Shown one piece after another: positions 1-9,703 of a stretch of DNA of 34,333 nucleotides. Both the position numbers and the translations under genes were made by a program. The stretch is from Bacteroidota bacterium (GTDB lineage Bacteria; Bacteroidota; Ignavibacteria; Kryptoniales; JAKASW01): positions 460 to 34,792 of the forward strand of contig JAJZNW010000111.1 of assembly GCA_021811615.1 (NCBI GenBank). Reading direction: 5' to 3'. The notes under the pieces are model-generated. The model was not told the origin of the DNA. It saw nothing but the letters and a program-made list of their open reading frames with translations, and did no database searches. Within the stretch, counting starts at the first letter, position 1, and each line of letters starts with the position of its first letter.

Positions 1-1518
1 ATACCGGCGAAGTGGTGTCGCTCCTTCGTCAGTCGAAATGAATATCCCGCTCCCTCTTGTACCCGCAAAGAGATTTATCCCTCCCTGCCCATTTGAATCT
101 TCAGCAAGTGCGGTGACATCTCCCTTCAGGCCTGTAGTGTCCCAGGTATTCCCATTATTCGTGGAGACGAACAAGCCGCTCCACGTCCCGGCAAGAATGA
201 GTGTGTCCCCTTTCAAGTCGGTTGCCGGGAGAAGCGACACCACTTCGCCGGTATTGCTCAATCCTACTGTATCCCAACTTGCACCGTTATCTGTCGAAAG
301 GAAAACGCCGGTTGGGCCGCCAGCATATATATCCTTGCCACTGATCGCGAGCTCATCGATGTCAATGCTGTTGATGCCGTCGTTCACCGCCCACCAGTGA
401 GAGCCGTCATCCGTGGAAAGGAAGACACCTGACGGAAAACTACCGGCGAAGATGCTGGTGCCGTTTCCAGAGCTAGTGACTGCGAGAGCGTTTATTGTAA
501 GTGAATTGGTAATTCCGTTATCCGCGGGTTGCCATTCGCCTCCGGCATCGGTCGAAACGAACAACCCCGCGTTAGTGCAGGCGAAGAAGTCCGATTCCAC
601 GACAGTGAGGGAACTTACATCTGCCTCCCAGTCACCCCATTCCCAGGGCCCTGAGATGAGTCCGCTGCTCACATCAGTCCACACGTCTCCATAATCATTG
701 GATGTGAATACTCTGCCGCCTTGGGTTCCTGCAAGGATATCCGGCGTCCCAATGGCTTTCTGGTAAATCGTCAGTGCAGTCACAATCGTGTCCGATAATC
801 CTGCACCGACCGATGACCAACTAGCCCCTTCATTTGTTGAACGAAAGACACCGTTCCTCGTACCTGCAAAGATATACGTGCCGCCGGTGACGGTTGGAAC
901 AACGGTGATGGCTGAAATGCTTTCATTCACCAGACCCGCTGAGTTCCATGATCCGCCATCGTTTGTAGAAACAAACACGCCGTAAGCTGTGCCCGCGTAT
1001 ATCTGAGCGTCCCCGTTGAAAGCAAATGAATTCACGCTATTATTCCCTAAGCCGCTGCTCGCATATGTCCAACTTGCGCCGTCATCAGTCGAGCGATAAA
1101 GAGAATAGATCGGGCCTGAGACCACACCGTTGTTGGCAGACGCGAAAATGGTTGAGTTGCCGGCACCGAGTGCCTGAATGTTAGTCCACGGCACGTCAGC
1201 CCCTTTAACGTTCCAATACGCACCCTCATCCTGAGAAACGAATACCTTCGACCCAACCGCGACGAGTTTGTTCCCTTCATTGACAATGGTCTCTACCCCC
1301 GCATTTGTCAGTGCGGTTGTACTCCACGCAGTGCCACCATTTGTTGACCGAAAGACCGTGCCGCCGGCACACGTGAATAAATCACCAGCAACGGACACGA
1401 CGGAATTCACCTGCCCCCCATATGGCCCGTTTGTGCGCATCCATTGCGCAAAGCTCTCTGTCCCGCTCAAGATGAGTACGGTCGAGAGGACTAATCCGAA
1501 GACGCATCCCTTTCTCAT
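1..1518 (-). CDS. Secreted beta-propeller (Ycf48/BNR-like) repeat protein, 3' end outside window
   Basis: The frame is open from the ATG at 1518 to the left edge (506 codons), so the C-terminus is missing. It begins with a signal peptide (MRKGCVFGLVLSTVLILSG, cleavage near ESFAQ). About ten 45-55-residue repeats follow, each built round a G(V/L)F.STN.G.SW core (for example GVFVSTNDGGSW and GVFRSTNEGASW) and a following I.AGT strand. These are the signatures of Ycf48/sortilin/BNR-type propellers, so a six- to ten-bladed secreted or surface propeller is expected. The start is supported by a GGAGTG motif just upstream of the ATG. Such proteins are often scaffold or carbohydrate-associated proteins with a C-terminal sorting domain, but the substrate is unknown here. 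The last visible repeat lacks its Trp. It may belong to the polysaccharide locus or be unrelated. Confidence 0.85.
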   Translation of the reverse strand, partial: MRKGCVFGLVLSTVLILSGTESFAQWMRTNGPYGGQVNSVVSVAGDLFTCAGGTVFRSTNGGTAWSTTALTNAGVETIVNEGNKLVAVGSKVFVSQDEGAYWNVKGADVPWTNIQALGAGNSTIFASANNGVVSGPIYSLYRSTDDGASWTYASSGLGNNSVNSFAFNGDAQIYAGTAYGVFVSTNDGGSWNSAGLVNESISAITVVPTVTGGTYIFAGTRNGVFRSTNEGASWSSVGAGLSDTIVTALTIYQKAIGTPDILAGTQGGRVFTSNDYGDVWTDVSSGLISGPWEWGDWEADVSSLTVVESDFFACTNAGLFVSTDAGGEWQPADNGITNSLTINALAVTSSGNGTSIFAGSFPSGVFLSTDDGSHWWAVNDGINSIDIDELAISGKDIYAGGPTGVFLSTDNGASWDTVGLSNTGEVVSLLPATDLKGDTLILAGTWSGLFVSTNNGNTWDTTGLKGDVTALAEDSNGQGGINLFAGTRGSGIFISTDEGATPLRRY

Positions 1519-2307
1519 TGCTCACTCCATCTGACAGTTCTCAGAGTTGTCTTCTACCCGGAAGTAGTGAGACGTACCTTCTGGAATGATTCTAATGAGA
1601 TTTCCTAAGCCGGTCAAGACCCGTGCAAGCGCTGCAATTTTCTCATCGGATAAAAGGTCGCATTTCGGCGAATTGAAGAAGAATACCATCAATCACTTGA
1701 GGTAGGAACTGTTTGATATCAATTGGACAGCAATTCTTAAGAACAGCCGGTTTCGATCCGGAGAATTGATGTTACCTCAACTTTTGGTCAACAGTATATT
1801 CCAATTATCCGGGAGACTTTTGCGGGCCGGAAAATCTCAGAAGACTCCACGTGAACGCAGGGGTGATCGATATCCGGGCGCCTTTCGTGTGATCGTGTCT
1901 GGCACAATACATCGGCACATACCGTCACTGCGGGGTAGAAATGGTAAAGGCGAGGCAAATGACCGGTGAATCTGCGTAGGCACCTCAAATAACCGAACTC
2001 GAGAACCCGACATGGCAACGACATGGCCTTGCGTTTACTGGTTCTGGGGAACCCCAACCGGCGCGCGCCTTAGAATCATCTGTCCCAAACACTGCTTGAA
2101 GAGAAGACGCTTCGCCGCAAGTACTCGCACCGTTGACCGATTCGCCGCAATCGAAGCAGTCGCTTCATCATGTACCATGATAGCGTTTGCAATGATAAGT
2201 ATTCCCGCCGAAGTAAATTCGGTAGGGCCCCTAGTTGTTCCCGATTTGAGTCGATCTGTTTGTAAGCTGTCAAGCTTCAAGCATCCAGAAACCAATTAGA
2301 AAAGCGC
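1519..2307. other. 789-bp stretch with no convincing gene
   Basis: Open frames of 60-95 codons exist on both strands here (for example 2035-2295 minus, with a TTG start). None has a ribosome binding site, a recognisable domain or a signal peptide, and they overlap each other. The right end lies just downstream of the efflux pump stop, and the left end must hold the promoter of the propeller gene. I see no tRNA, repeat array or strong terminator. It may contain decayed coding sequence, but I cannot name any. Confidence 0.5.
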
Positions 2308-3921
2308 TCATCCGATAGCCGCCGCCTTCGCCCCCTCTCCCTTTTTGCGACGAGTCCGTAGTAAGATCACCGGGATTACGCACAATATCATCATCGCAAA
2401 TGCGAAAAGGAAAGCATCGTCGGATGCTTGAACGGTCGCTTGCTGTGATACATTTGACAAAATAAGGGCGGATGCCCTTTGCGATTCTATTCCGGGCGGA
2501 CCGCTCAAAACCCTCATGCAGAAATAATTCAGGTTGCTGAGGACTTTTTGAAATGCCGGCGAGTATCGGTTCATCGATTGGCCATCTATGGCCGTGTGGA
2601 ATAGGGTGCGCTCCGTAAATATGGTACCGATTATCGCCAGTCCGAAGCTTCGTCCCACCTGCCTGATGACGTTGAACATCCCGGACGCTTGTGCAATATC
2701 TTTCTTTCCGATGTCTGTCAGAGCTATTGCACTGAGCGGCGTGAAAATGAATGCCATACCGAAGCCACGAAGATAAATCGGAAAGATTATCTGCGAATGC
2801 ATGGAGAATAGTGAAAGGAAACCATTCAGGTACCAGCTCGATGCCAACAGGACAATTCCGGCTAACGCGATGATCTTGGGGTTAATTTTATCGGTCAGGA
2901 CACCGGCAAACGGGCCGAGGATTCCCTGAATTATTCCCATGGGAAGATAGATCAGACCTGCCTGGAACGCGGTATAGCCTAGAGAGTTCTGAAGATACAA
3001 CGGCAATAGAAAATTACTCCCGAAGGCCGAAAGTCCGAAAATGAAAAAGACCAGGTTCGACATGCTGTAATTGAAGCTTCTGAACAGCTTGATGTTAATC
3101 ATGGGATGGCTCGAGGTAAACTCATTCACAAGAAACACTATGAGGGATATACCCGCGATGGTGAAGTTGGTTAGTATGAAAACCGACGTCCAGCCTCCGG
3201 TGTTCCAGGCAGCGTTTCCATCTGCCAGAGCAAGGAGAAGCGTGACGATGAAAGTCGTCATCGACCCGAAACCGATCCAATCGAAGTTATGCGACCTCTC
3301 CGCTTTGTAGTCTTTCAGGATAGCCCAAGCAGCGAACACGCCCAGAATACCGATTGGCACGTTGATAAGAAAAATCGAGCTCCAGTCAAACCTGTCGACG
3401 AGATATCCGCCTACGATGGGACCGAACGAAGACGAACCTGCAGCCGCCACCGCCCAGAAGCCGAGGGCCGTACCGCGCTTTTCGTACGGAAACTCACGGA
3501 GAACAGCAGCCATCCCTACAGGCATGAGCATCCCTCCGCCAATTCCCTGGAAGACCCGAAAGAAGATCAGTGCTTTCTCATTCCACGAAATTGCACACAG
3601 AAATGAACCGAGAGTGAAAATGATCAGCGAAAGTGTAAAAATCTTTCTGTACCCGAATCTGTCGGCGAACCATCCCGAGCCAGGCAGCAAAGCCCCGAAT
3701 GAAATAAGATAGCCGTTCAAAACCCACTCTGCCGTTTCGATAGGAATCCCGAATGCCGCCATTATTTTGGGAAGCGCCACGTTCACTATACTCGAGTCGA
3801 GGATAACCATGAATGTACCGACCATGACAACCGCAAGTACCACCCATTTGTATGACGATTGGCGGGGACTCGTTTTGCCGGATCCGAACGAACCACCACT
3901 TATTGAATTCTCATTCTTCAT
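2308..3921 (-). CDS. DHA2-family (EmrB/QacA-like) MFS multidrug efflux transporter
   Basis: This 537-residue inner-membrane protein is expected to have 14 TM segments and to export drugs or toxic compounds in exchange for protons. The DHA2 signature LDSSIVNVALP lies in TM1 (about residues 41-51). MFS motif A (GWFADRFGYRKIF) follows TM2, and antiporter motif C (GPIVGGYLVD) is in TM5. A long hydrophilic loop sits before the last TM and the tail is basic (RTRRKKGEG), as in EmrB. The length matches the family (about 500-540). No Shine-Dalgarno is evident before the ATG. EmrB pumps normally work with an EmrA-type HlyD adaptor and an outer-membrane channel, but neither is adjacent, so partners would be elsewhere or the pump acts alone. 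It has no obvious link to the polysaccharide genes. Confidence 0.9.
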   Translation of the reverse strand: MKNENSISGGSFGSGKTSPRQSSYKWVVLAVVMVGTFMVILDSSIVNVALPKIMAAFGIPIETAEWVLNGYLISFGALLPGSGWFADRFGYRKIFTLSLIIFTLGSFLCAISWNEKALIFFRVFQGIGGGMLMPVGMAAVLREFPYEKRGTALGFWAVAAAGSSSFGPIVGGYLVDRFDWSSIFLINVPIGILGVFAAWAILKDYKAERSHNFDWIGFGSMTTFIVTLLLALADGNAAWNTGGWTSVFILTNFTIAGISLIVFLVNEFTSSHPMINIKLFRSFNYSMSNLVFFIFGLSAFGSNFLLPLYLQNSLGYTAFQAGLIYLPMGIIQGILGPFAGVLTDKINPKIIALAGIVLLASSWYLNGFLSLFSMHSQIIFPIYLRGFGMAFIFTPLSAIALTDIGKKDIAQASGMFNVIRQVGRSFGLAIIGTIFTERTLFHTAIDGQSMNRYSPAFQKVLSNLNYFCMRVLSGPPGIESQRASALILSNVSQQATVQASDDAFLFAFAMMILCVIPVILLRTRRKKGEGAKAAAIG

Positions 3922-4401
3922 TTTGATCAGCTTTGAAAAGTTTTCGGTTTGATGAATTTCCCAGGCATAGGGGTAAATCTATGGAGAGGTCTCATCGGTG
4001 AGATTGAAAATATTGCGCTGCAGTAACTCAGACCAGCGTATCCGGAACATTCGAAGAACTATCTTAGATATTCCCCTGGAAATTGAAATCGGAAATTCTC
4101 CTGAACACTTTCCGACCACCACGATACGTGCCAGCTGATCGATCTTATTCGGTTTGAGACCAACGAAACGCTTGATGAGGGAGAGATGCGATCCAAAATC
4201 ATGCTGGAGTTGAAGCGCTCCCGGCCTTGCCGTCCTATCTTGTGCTTCTGAAAGTCTAATCACTTCAACATTTGAACCATTCGACCATTTCAGTACTTAC
4301 GTCGATATTATAAGACGAACGAGAACATCGGAAGTTCTGTTCAACGTGGGCATGCACAGTTGTAAGTTACCCGGGTCATGAGATTTTTTCGGGCGCACTG
4401 A
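3922..4401. other. Efflux-pump upstream region, no intact gene
   Basis: This 480-bp stretch lies between the efflux pump start and the deleted insertion sequence. It should contain the pump promoter. The only sign of coding is a minus-strand open frame at 3979-4263 with a weak AraC-like stretch, listed separately. No tRNA, hairpin terminator or repeat array is seen. Confidence 0.4.
3979..4263 (-). pseudogene. Possible remnant of an AraC-type regulator
   Basis: A 94-codon open frame contains SHLSLIKRFVGLKPNKIDQ. This resembles the end of an AraC-family DNA-binding domain (SHF...FKRFVGLTPKQ...). The rest of the frame does not look like a regulator: no ligand-binding domain, no second helix-turn-helix, and only 94 residues against about 280. 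If real, it is a degraded transcription factor that once sat beside the efflux pump. The similarity covers roughly 20 residues, so it could be chance. Confidence 0.15.
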
Positions 4402-4478
4402 CTCATAAAAAAGGTAACTTTGGTGGAGTCTTAAGGAAGTCGTTGCCTCATAATTTAGGTAACCGAAAATGGAGCTTA
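4402..4478 (+). repeat. Two 32-bp direct repeats at the left end of the deleted IS
   Basis: Copy 1 is at 4402-4433 and copy 2 at 4447-4478, 45 bp apart. Both begin CTCATAA, carry AGGTAAC and end in TGGAG..CTTA. Copy 2 overlaps the left terminal inverted repeat. The pair may be transposase binding sites, or copy 1 may be the surviving end of an older related element. Confidence 0.55.
4442..4469 (+). repeat. Left terminal inverted repeat of the deleted IS
   Basis: It starts GTTGCCTCA and ends GTAACCGAAAA, matching the reverse complement of 5189-5217 at both blocks. The central 8 bases differ. Confidence 0.8.
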
Positions 4479-4485
4479 CCAGGTT

Positions 4486-5188
4486 ATGGGAAAACGAGGA
4501 AAACAGGAGTACCTACGGGCAATACTGAAGCGATACAGACTGGCGGACAAGAAGGACAAGCGGTCCATCCTCGATGAGTTTTGCAAAGTCTGTGACTACA
4601 ACTGCAAGTATGCGATCAGGCTGCTGAGACGGGGCGAGATACATCAAAGACATCGAACAGAAACTTCCATTCGATATTCTCGGCTTTGACTGCGATAACG
4701 GAAGCGAGTTCATCAACTGGCCCATCCTCAAATATTTCAAGAAGCGAAAGCATCCCATCCATTACACTCGCTCCCGTCCCTACCACAAGAACGATAACGT
4801 TCATGTCGAAGAGAAGAACTGGACCATCGTTCGACAGTACATCGGCTATCAACGACTTGGAAAACCAGACTTAGCCGACGAGCTCAACCAACTCTACTTG
4901 TCCGAATGGAGACTCTTCATGAACTTCTTCGTCCCCTCAACCAGACTCATCGAGAAACGCAGATTCGGTGCCAAGATCATAAAGAAGTACGACTCCCCGA
5001 AGACTCCCTTTCAGCGACTCCTCGAGTCTCCCCTAATCTCCACACGCACCAAAGATCAACTCCAGAAATTCTTCTCCAGGCTGGACCCCTTTGACTTACA
5101 ACGACAAATCCGGAGAAAGATATCTGCTATCCTAACCCAGGCTGATCCACTCCCAACATTCATATCCAATCATGAACATTTCTCATGA
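4486..5188 (+). pseudogene. DDE integrase-core transposase, internal deletion plus frameshift
   Basis: The ATG at 4486 opens a frame reading MGKRGKQEYLRAILKRYRLA...CDYNCKYAIRLLRRG, a typical N-terminal DNA-binding region. After about 49 codons (near 4635) the frame changes. From 4637 to the TGA at 5186-5188 a second frame encodes the C-terminal half. It includes FDILGFDCDNGSEFINW (second catalytic Asp), then SRPYHKNDN and a downstream acidic VEEKNW stretch that probably holds the catalytic Glu, then a conserved tail (LSEWRLFMNFFVPS). The first catalytic Asp and the intervening core are gone, probably more than 100 residues. The product cannot be active. Confidence 0.85.
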
Positions 5189-5217
5189 TTTTCGGTTACA
5201 TTTCTTTTTGAGGCAAC
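5189..5217 (-). repeat. Right terminal inverted repeat of the deleted IS
   Basis: Read on the minus strand it begins GTTGCCTCA and ends GTAACCGAAAA, one base longer than the left copy. It starts immediately after the transposase stop codon. Confidence 0.8.
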
Positions 5218-5377
5218 GCGGTTGCCCATACGCACAGAGTCGTCCCCTTCCCTGATGATCATCACGTCAATTTCGTCGGTGCCTATCCCGGTTACGTCTC
5301 CCTACATTCAAACCAGATGAAATCATGATCGAGTCATACCACTCCCGTTAATCGCGGGGACAGCTTCACAAGAGAGC

Positions 5378-5410
5378 AAAAAAATAGGGAGCGCTTCTAT
5401 TTGAAGCGCT
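5378..5410 (-). terminator. Intrinsic terminator after the esterase pair
   Basis: Perfect 8-bp arms AGCGCTTC (5390-5397) and GAAGCGCT (5403-5410) enclose a 5-base loop. Read on the minus strand the stem is followed by CCCTATTTTTTT. It lies about 50 bp downstream of the stop codon at 5464, so it ends transcription of the two-esterase operon. Confidence 0.85.
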
Positions 5411-5463
5411 CAAACGGACAAAACAAACCTCTCGCCGCTCTTGCCATTTAGAGAAAGGAGGGT

Positions 5464-8238
<2,775 letters not shown>

Positions 8239-8244
8239 TGTCTT

Positions 8245-8263
8245 GTCCTGAAATAGGTTGACA
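8245..8263 (+). repeat. IS3 left inverted repeat core
   Basis: GTCCTGAAATAGGTTGACA matches the right end in 17 of 19 positions. The outer end probably begins at TG 8239-8240. Confidence 0.8.
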
Positions 8264-8283
8264 CTTCAAAGAATGTGGAGGAG

Positions 8284-8292
8284 TTATCCACA
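8284..8292 (+). promoter_or_regulatory. Consensus DnaA box inside the IS3 left end
   Basis: The sequence TTATCCACA is an exact match to the strong DnaA-binding 9-mer. It lies between the left inverted repeat and orfA, just upstream of the AAGGAG ribosome binding site. The same 9-mer in the same orientation occurs after orfB at 9545-9553. A role in transposition or in control of orfA is inferred, not shown. Confidence 0.5.
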
Positions 8293-8309
8293 TAAGGAGT
8301 TAATAACCT

Positions 8310-8714
8310 ATGGAGAGAACGAGATGTATACGATACAGCGAGGCATTCAGACGAAAGGTAGTAGAGGAGATCGAGAGCGGGAGATACAGTATTTCTGGAG
8401 CGATGAAGGTTTACGATATTGGAGGAAGTACGACGATCCAGAAATGGATAAGGAAGTTTGGGAAGCGTCATTTGCTTGGTACGATAGTGAGGATTGAGAT
8501 GAAGAACGAGACAGATAAGATAAAGGCATTGGAGAAGGAGAAGCAAGGGTTGGAGTCAGCGCTGGCTCAGGCGCAGCTGAAGATCATCGCGCTTGAGTCA
8601 ACGATAGCGGTACTGGAAGAGAAATCTGGTGCAGTGGTTAAAAAAAAGACCGATGCGCCATCATCGAACGAATTATCGGGGACAGGCGATACAGAGAAGG
8701 AAGATACACGATGA
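8310..8714 (+). CDS. IS3-family transposase OrfA (helix-turn-helix, leucine zipper)
   Basis: This 134-residue protein has an N-terminal helix-turn-helix (about 8-55: YSEAFRRKVVEEIESGRYS...GSTTIQKWIRKFG) that binds the element's ends. A coiled-coil leucine zipper follows (about 68-105, LEKEKQGLESALAQAQLKI). AAGGAG lies 10 bp before the ATG. Translated alone it ends at TGA 8712-8714, overlapping the orfB start as ATGA. A slippery heptamer at 8642-8648 allows a -1 shift into the orfB frame at residues 111-113, giving a fused transposase of about 408 residues. In IS3 elements OrfA alone usually represses and OrfAB catalyses. Confidence 0.9.
   Translation: MERTRCIRYSEAFRRKVVEEIESGRYSISGAMKVYDIGGSTTIQKWIRKFGKRHLLGTIVRIEMKNETDKIKALEKEKQGLESALAQAQLKIIALESTIAVLEEKSGAVVKKKTDAPSSNELSGTGDTEKEDTR
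8642..8648 (+). other. Programmed -1 frameshift site A AAA AAG
   Basis: In the orfA frame the codons are AAA (8640-8642), AAA (8643-8645) and AAG (8646-8648), which form the canonical A AAA AAG slippery heptamer. The -1 frame continues from GAC at 8648 with no stop to the orfB ATG at 8711 and is the orfB frame. The frame-shifted linker begins DRCAIIERIIGDRRYREGRY, as expected for an IS3 OrfAB junction. Confidence 0.8.
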
Positions 8715-9535
8715 AGCAGGTGTGCGCCATGTTCGATCTTACGCGTCAGGCAGTATACAAGTATCGCAAGGTCATGGTACGACAGCAGGTACAGGAACAC
8801 ATGATAGTTAAGATGATACAGGATATTAGGCGCAAGATGCCGATGATTGGCGGAAAGAAACTCTACCGGATGCTTGCCGAGGATTTGGAGAAGCTGAGTG
8901 GTTCGGTAGGAAGAGACAAATTCCTCGGTATTTTGCGGAAAAACGACCTTTTGATCAAGCGAAGAAGGAGATACGCTAAAACCACAAACTCCCGTCATTG
9001 GTTCTATGTGCACGGCAATCTCATCAAAGACAGAACAGTGGATGGGGCGAACCAAGTCTTCGTTGCAGACATTACGTACCTCAGGCTCAAGGACGGCTTC
9101 TGTTACCTGGCGTTGGTAACCGATATTTACTCTCGCAAGATCGTCGGTTACGATGTAAGTAGTAGCCTCTCCATTGATGGAGCACTTCGCGCAATCAAGA
9201 TGGCTCTCGCCGGTATCCCTGTCTCTTCTGGAGAAGGTGGTACAAAGTTGATCCATCATTCCGACCGTGGAATCCAGTACTGCAGTCATGAGTACACGAA
9301 TCTCCTTAAGGAGCATGGAGTTGATATCAGTATGGGAGAAGCCGGCAACCCGTACGACAACGCCATCGCCGAGAGAGTCAATGGAATCCTGAAGACAGAG
9401 TTCCTCTTGGACAGTACGTTCCCAGATCTCCAGGCTGCTGCCAGGGCAGTCCGCGAAGCTATCACCATATACAACAACCTTCGTCCGCACATGAGCATCG
9501 ATTACCAGACTCCTTCGGCGAGGTATGCAGCATGA
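8711..9535 (+). CDS. IS3-family transposase OrfB (DDE catalytic subunit)
   Basis: This 274-residue rve-type integrase core follows an N-terminal HTH_21-like region (about 40-85). The catalytic triad is visible: Asp120 in VFVADITYL, Asp185 in IHHSDRGIQY and Glu221 in NPYDNAIAERVNG. That leaves 35 residues between the last two, the DD(35)E spacing of IS3. The C-terminal motif YNNLRPHMSIDYQTPSA is also typical. The ATG overlaps the orfA stop (ATGA), so translation may be coupled. The functional form is more likely the OrfAB fusion made by frameshifting at 8642-8648. No truncation is seen. Confidence 0.93.
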   Translation: MKQVCAMFDLTRQAVYKYRKVMVRQQVQEHMIVKMIQDIRRKMPMIGGKKLYRMLAEDLEKLSGSVGRDKFLGILRKNDLLIKRRRRYAKTTNSRHWFYVHGNLIKDRTVDGANQVFVADITYLRLKDGFCYLALVTDIYSRKIVGYDVSSSLSIDGALRAIKMALAGIPVSSGEGGTKLIHHSDRGIQYCSHEYTNLLKEHGVDISMGEAGNPYDNAIAERVNGILKTEFLLDSTFPDLQAAARAVREAITIYNNLRPHMSIDYQTPSARYAA

Positions 9536-9544
9536 GTTTTCAAC

Positions 9545-9553
9545 TTATCCACA
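9545..9553 (+). promoter_or_regulatory. Consensus DnaA box inside the IS3 right end
   Basis: TTATCCACA occurs 9 bp after the orfB stop codon, in the same orientation as the copy at 8284-8292. A partial TTTCCACA follows at once. Confidence 0.5.
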
Positions 9554-9605
9554 CTTTCCACAAAAGAGAGAAAGTAGCAAAGAGAGAAAAATATTGTTAT
9601 TATTC

Positions 9606-9624
9606 TGTCAACTTTTTTCAGGAC
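9606..9624 (-). repeat. IS3 right inverted repeat core
   Basis: On the minus strand it reads GTCCTGAAAAAAGTTGACA, matching the left end. The outer end is probably 9630, followed by the target duplication CAT. Confidence 0.8.
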
Positions 9625-9630
9625 GACACA

Positions 9631-9633
9631 CAT
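9631..9633 (+). repeat. Target site duplication (CAT), right
   Basis: This is the same trinucleotide as 8236-8238. Confidence 0.65.
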
Positions 9634-9703
9634 CCGGGCAATGTGCGGCAGTCTTACCTATCGCCTGCCGGTTGACATACCGACTCGAACATAAGTTCTC
9701 GTA

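Larger units (their letters stand above)
4442..5217 (+). mobile_element. Internally deleted insertion sequence with both terminal inverted repeats
   Basis: The element is 776 bp long. Its left end (4442-4469) and the reverse complement of its right end (5189-5217) both read GTTGCCTCA, then 8-9 variable bases, then GTAACCGAAAA. Inside is a single transposase gene missing its middle. No target duplication is visible at these borders (AAGTC on the left, GCGGT on the right). The right border makes a perfect GGCAAC/GTTGCC hairpin with flanking DNA at 5212-5226. The element cannot move by itself, but it could be mobilised in trans by an intact relative because the ends survive. I cannot assign a family with confidence. 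Confidence 0.8.
8239..9630 (+). mobile_element. Complete IS3-family insertion sequence (1392 bp)
   Basis: Imperfect terminal inverted repeats begin TGT and share GTCCTGAAA...GTTGACA: GTCCTGAAATAGGTTGACA at 8245-8263, and GTCCTGAAAAAAGTTGACA on the minus strand of 9606-9624, 17 of 19 identical. CAT flanks both ends as a 3-bp target duplication. The element encodes OrfA and OrfB with an intact DD(35)E triad and a -1 frameshift signal, so it looks functional. Intact ends and genes suggest a fairly recent insertion. TTGACA in the left repeat (8258-8263) is a plausible -35 box for orfA. A TTATCCACA DnaA box lies inside each end. Confidence 0.9.

Noticed and set aside
1..1518. Regular 150-bp periodicity that might suggest a DNA repeat array
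   Set aside because: The periodicity comes from propeller blades in the encoded protein; the nucleotide copies are too diverged and have no spacers like a CRISPR array.
2035..2295. 86-codon minus-strand frame just after the efflux pump
   Set aside because: It needs a TTG start with no Shine-Dalgarno, and has no known domain; competing frames of similar length exist on both strands.
5222..5326. Short open stretches beside the deleted IS that might be an interrupted gene
   Set aside because: They are only about 30 codons long with no recognisable motif, and nothing on the other side of the element completes them.
8567..9490. 307-codon minus-strand open frame
   Set aside because: It is antisense to the IS3 orfB, whose DD(35)E triad proves the sense frame is the coding one.
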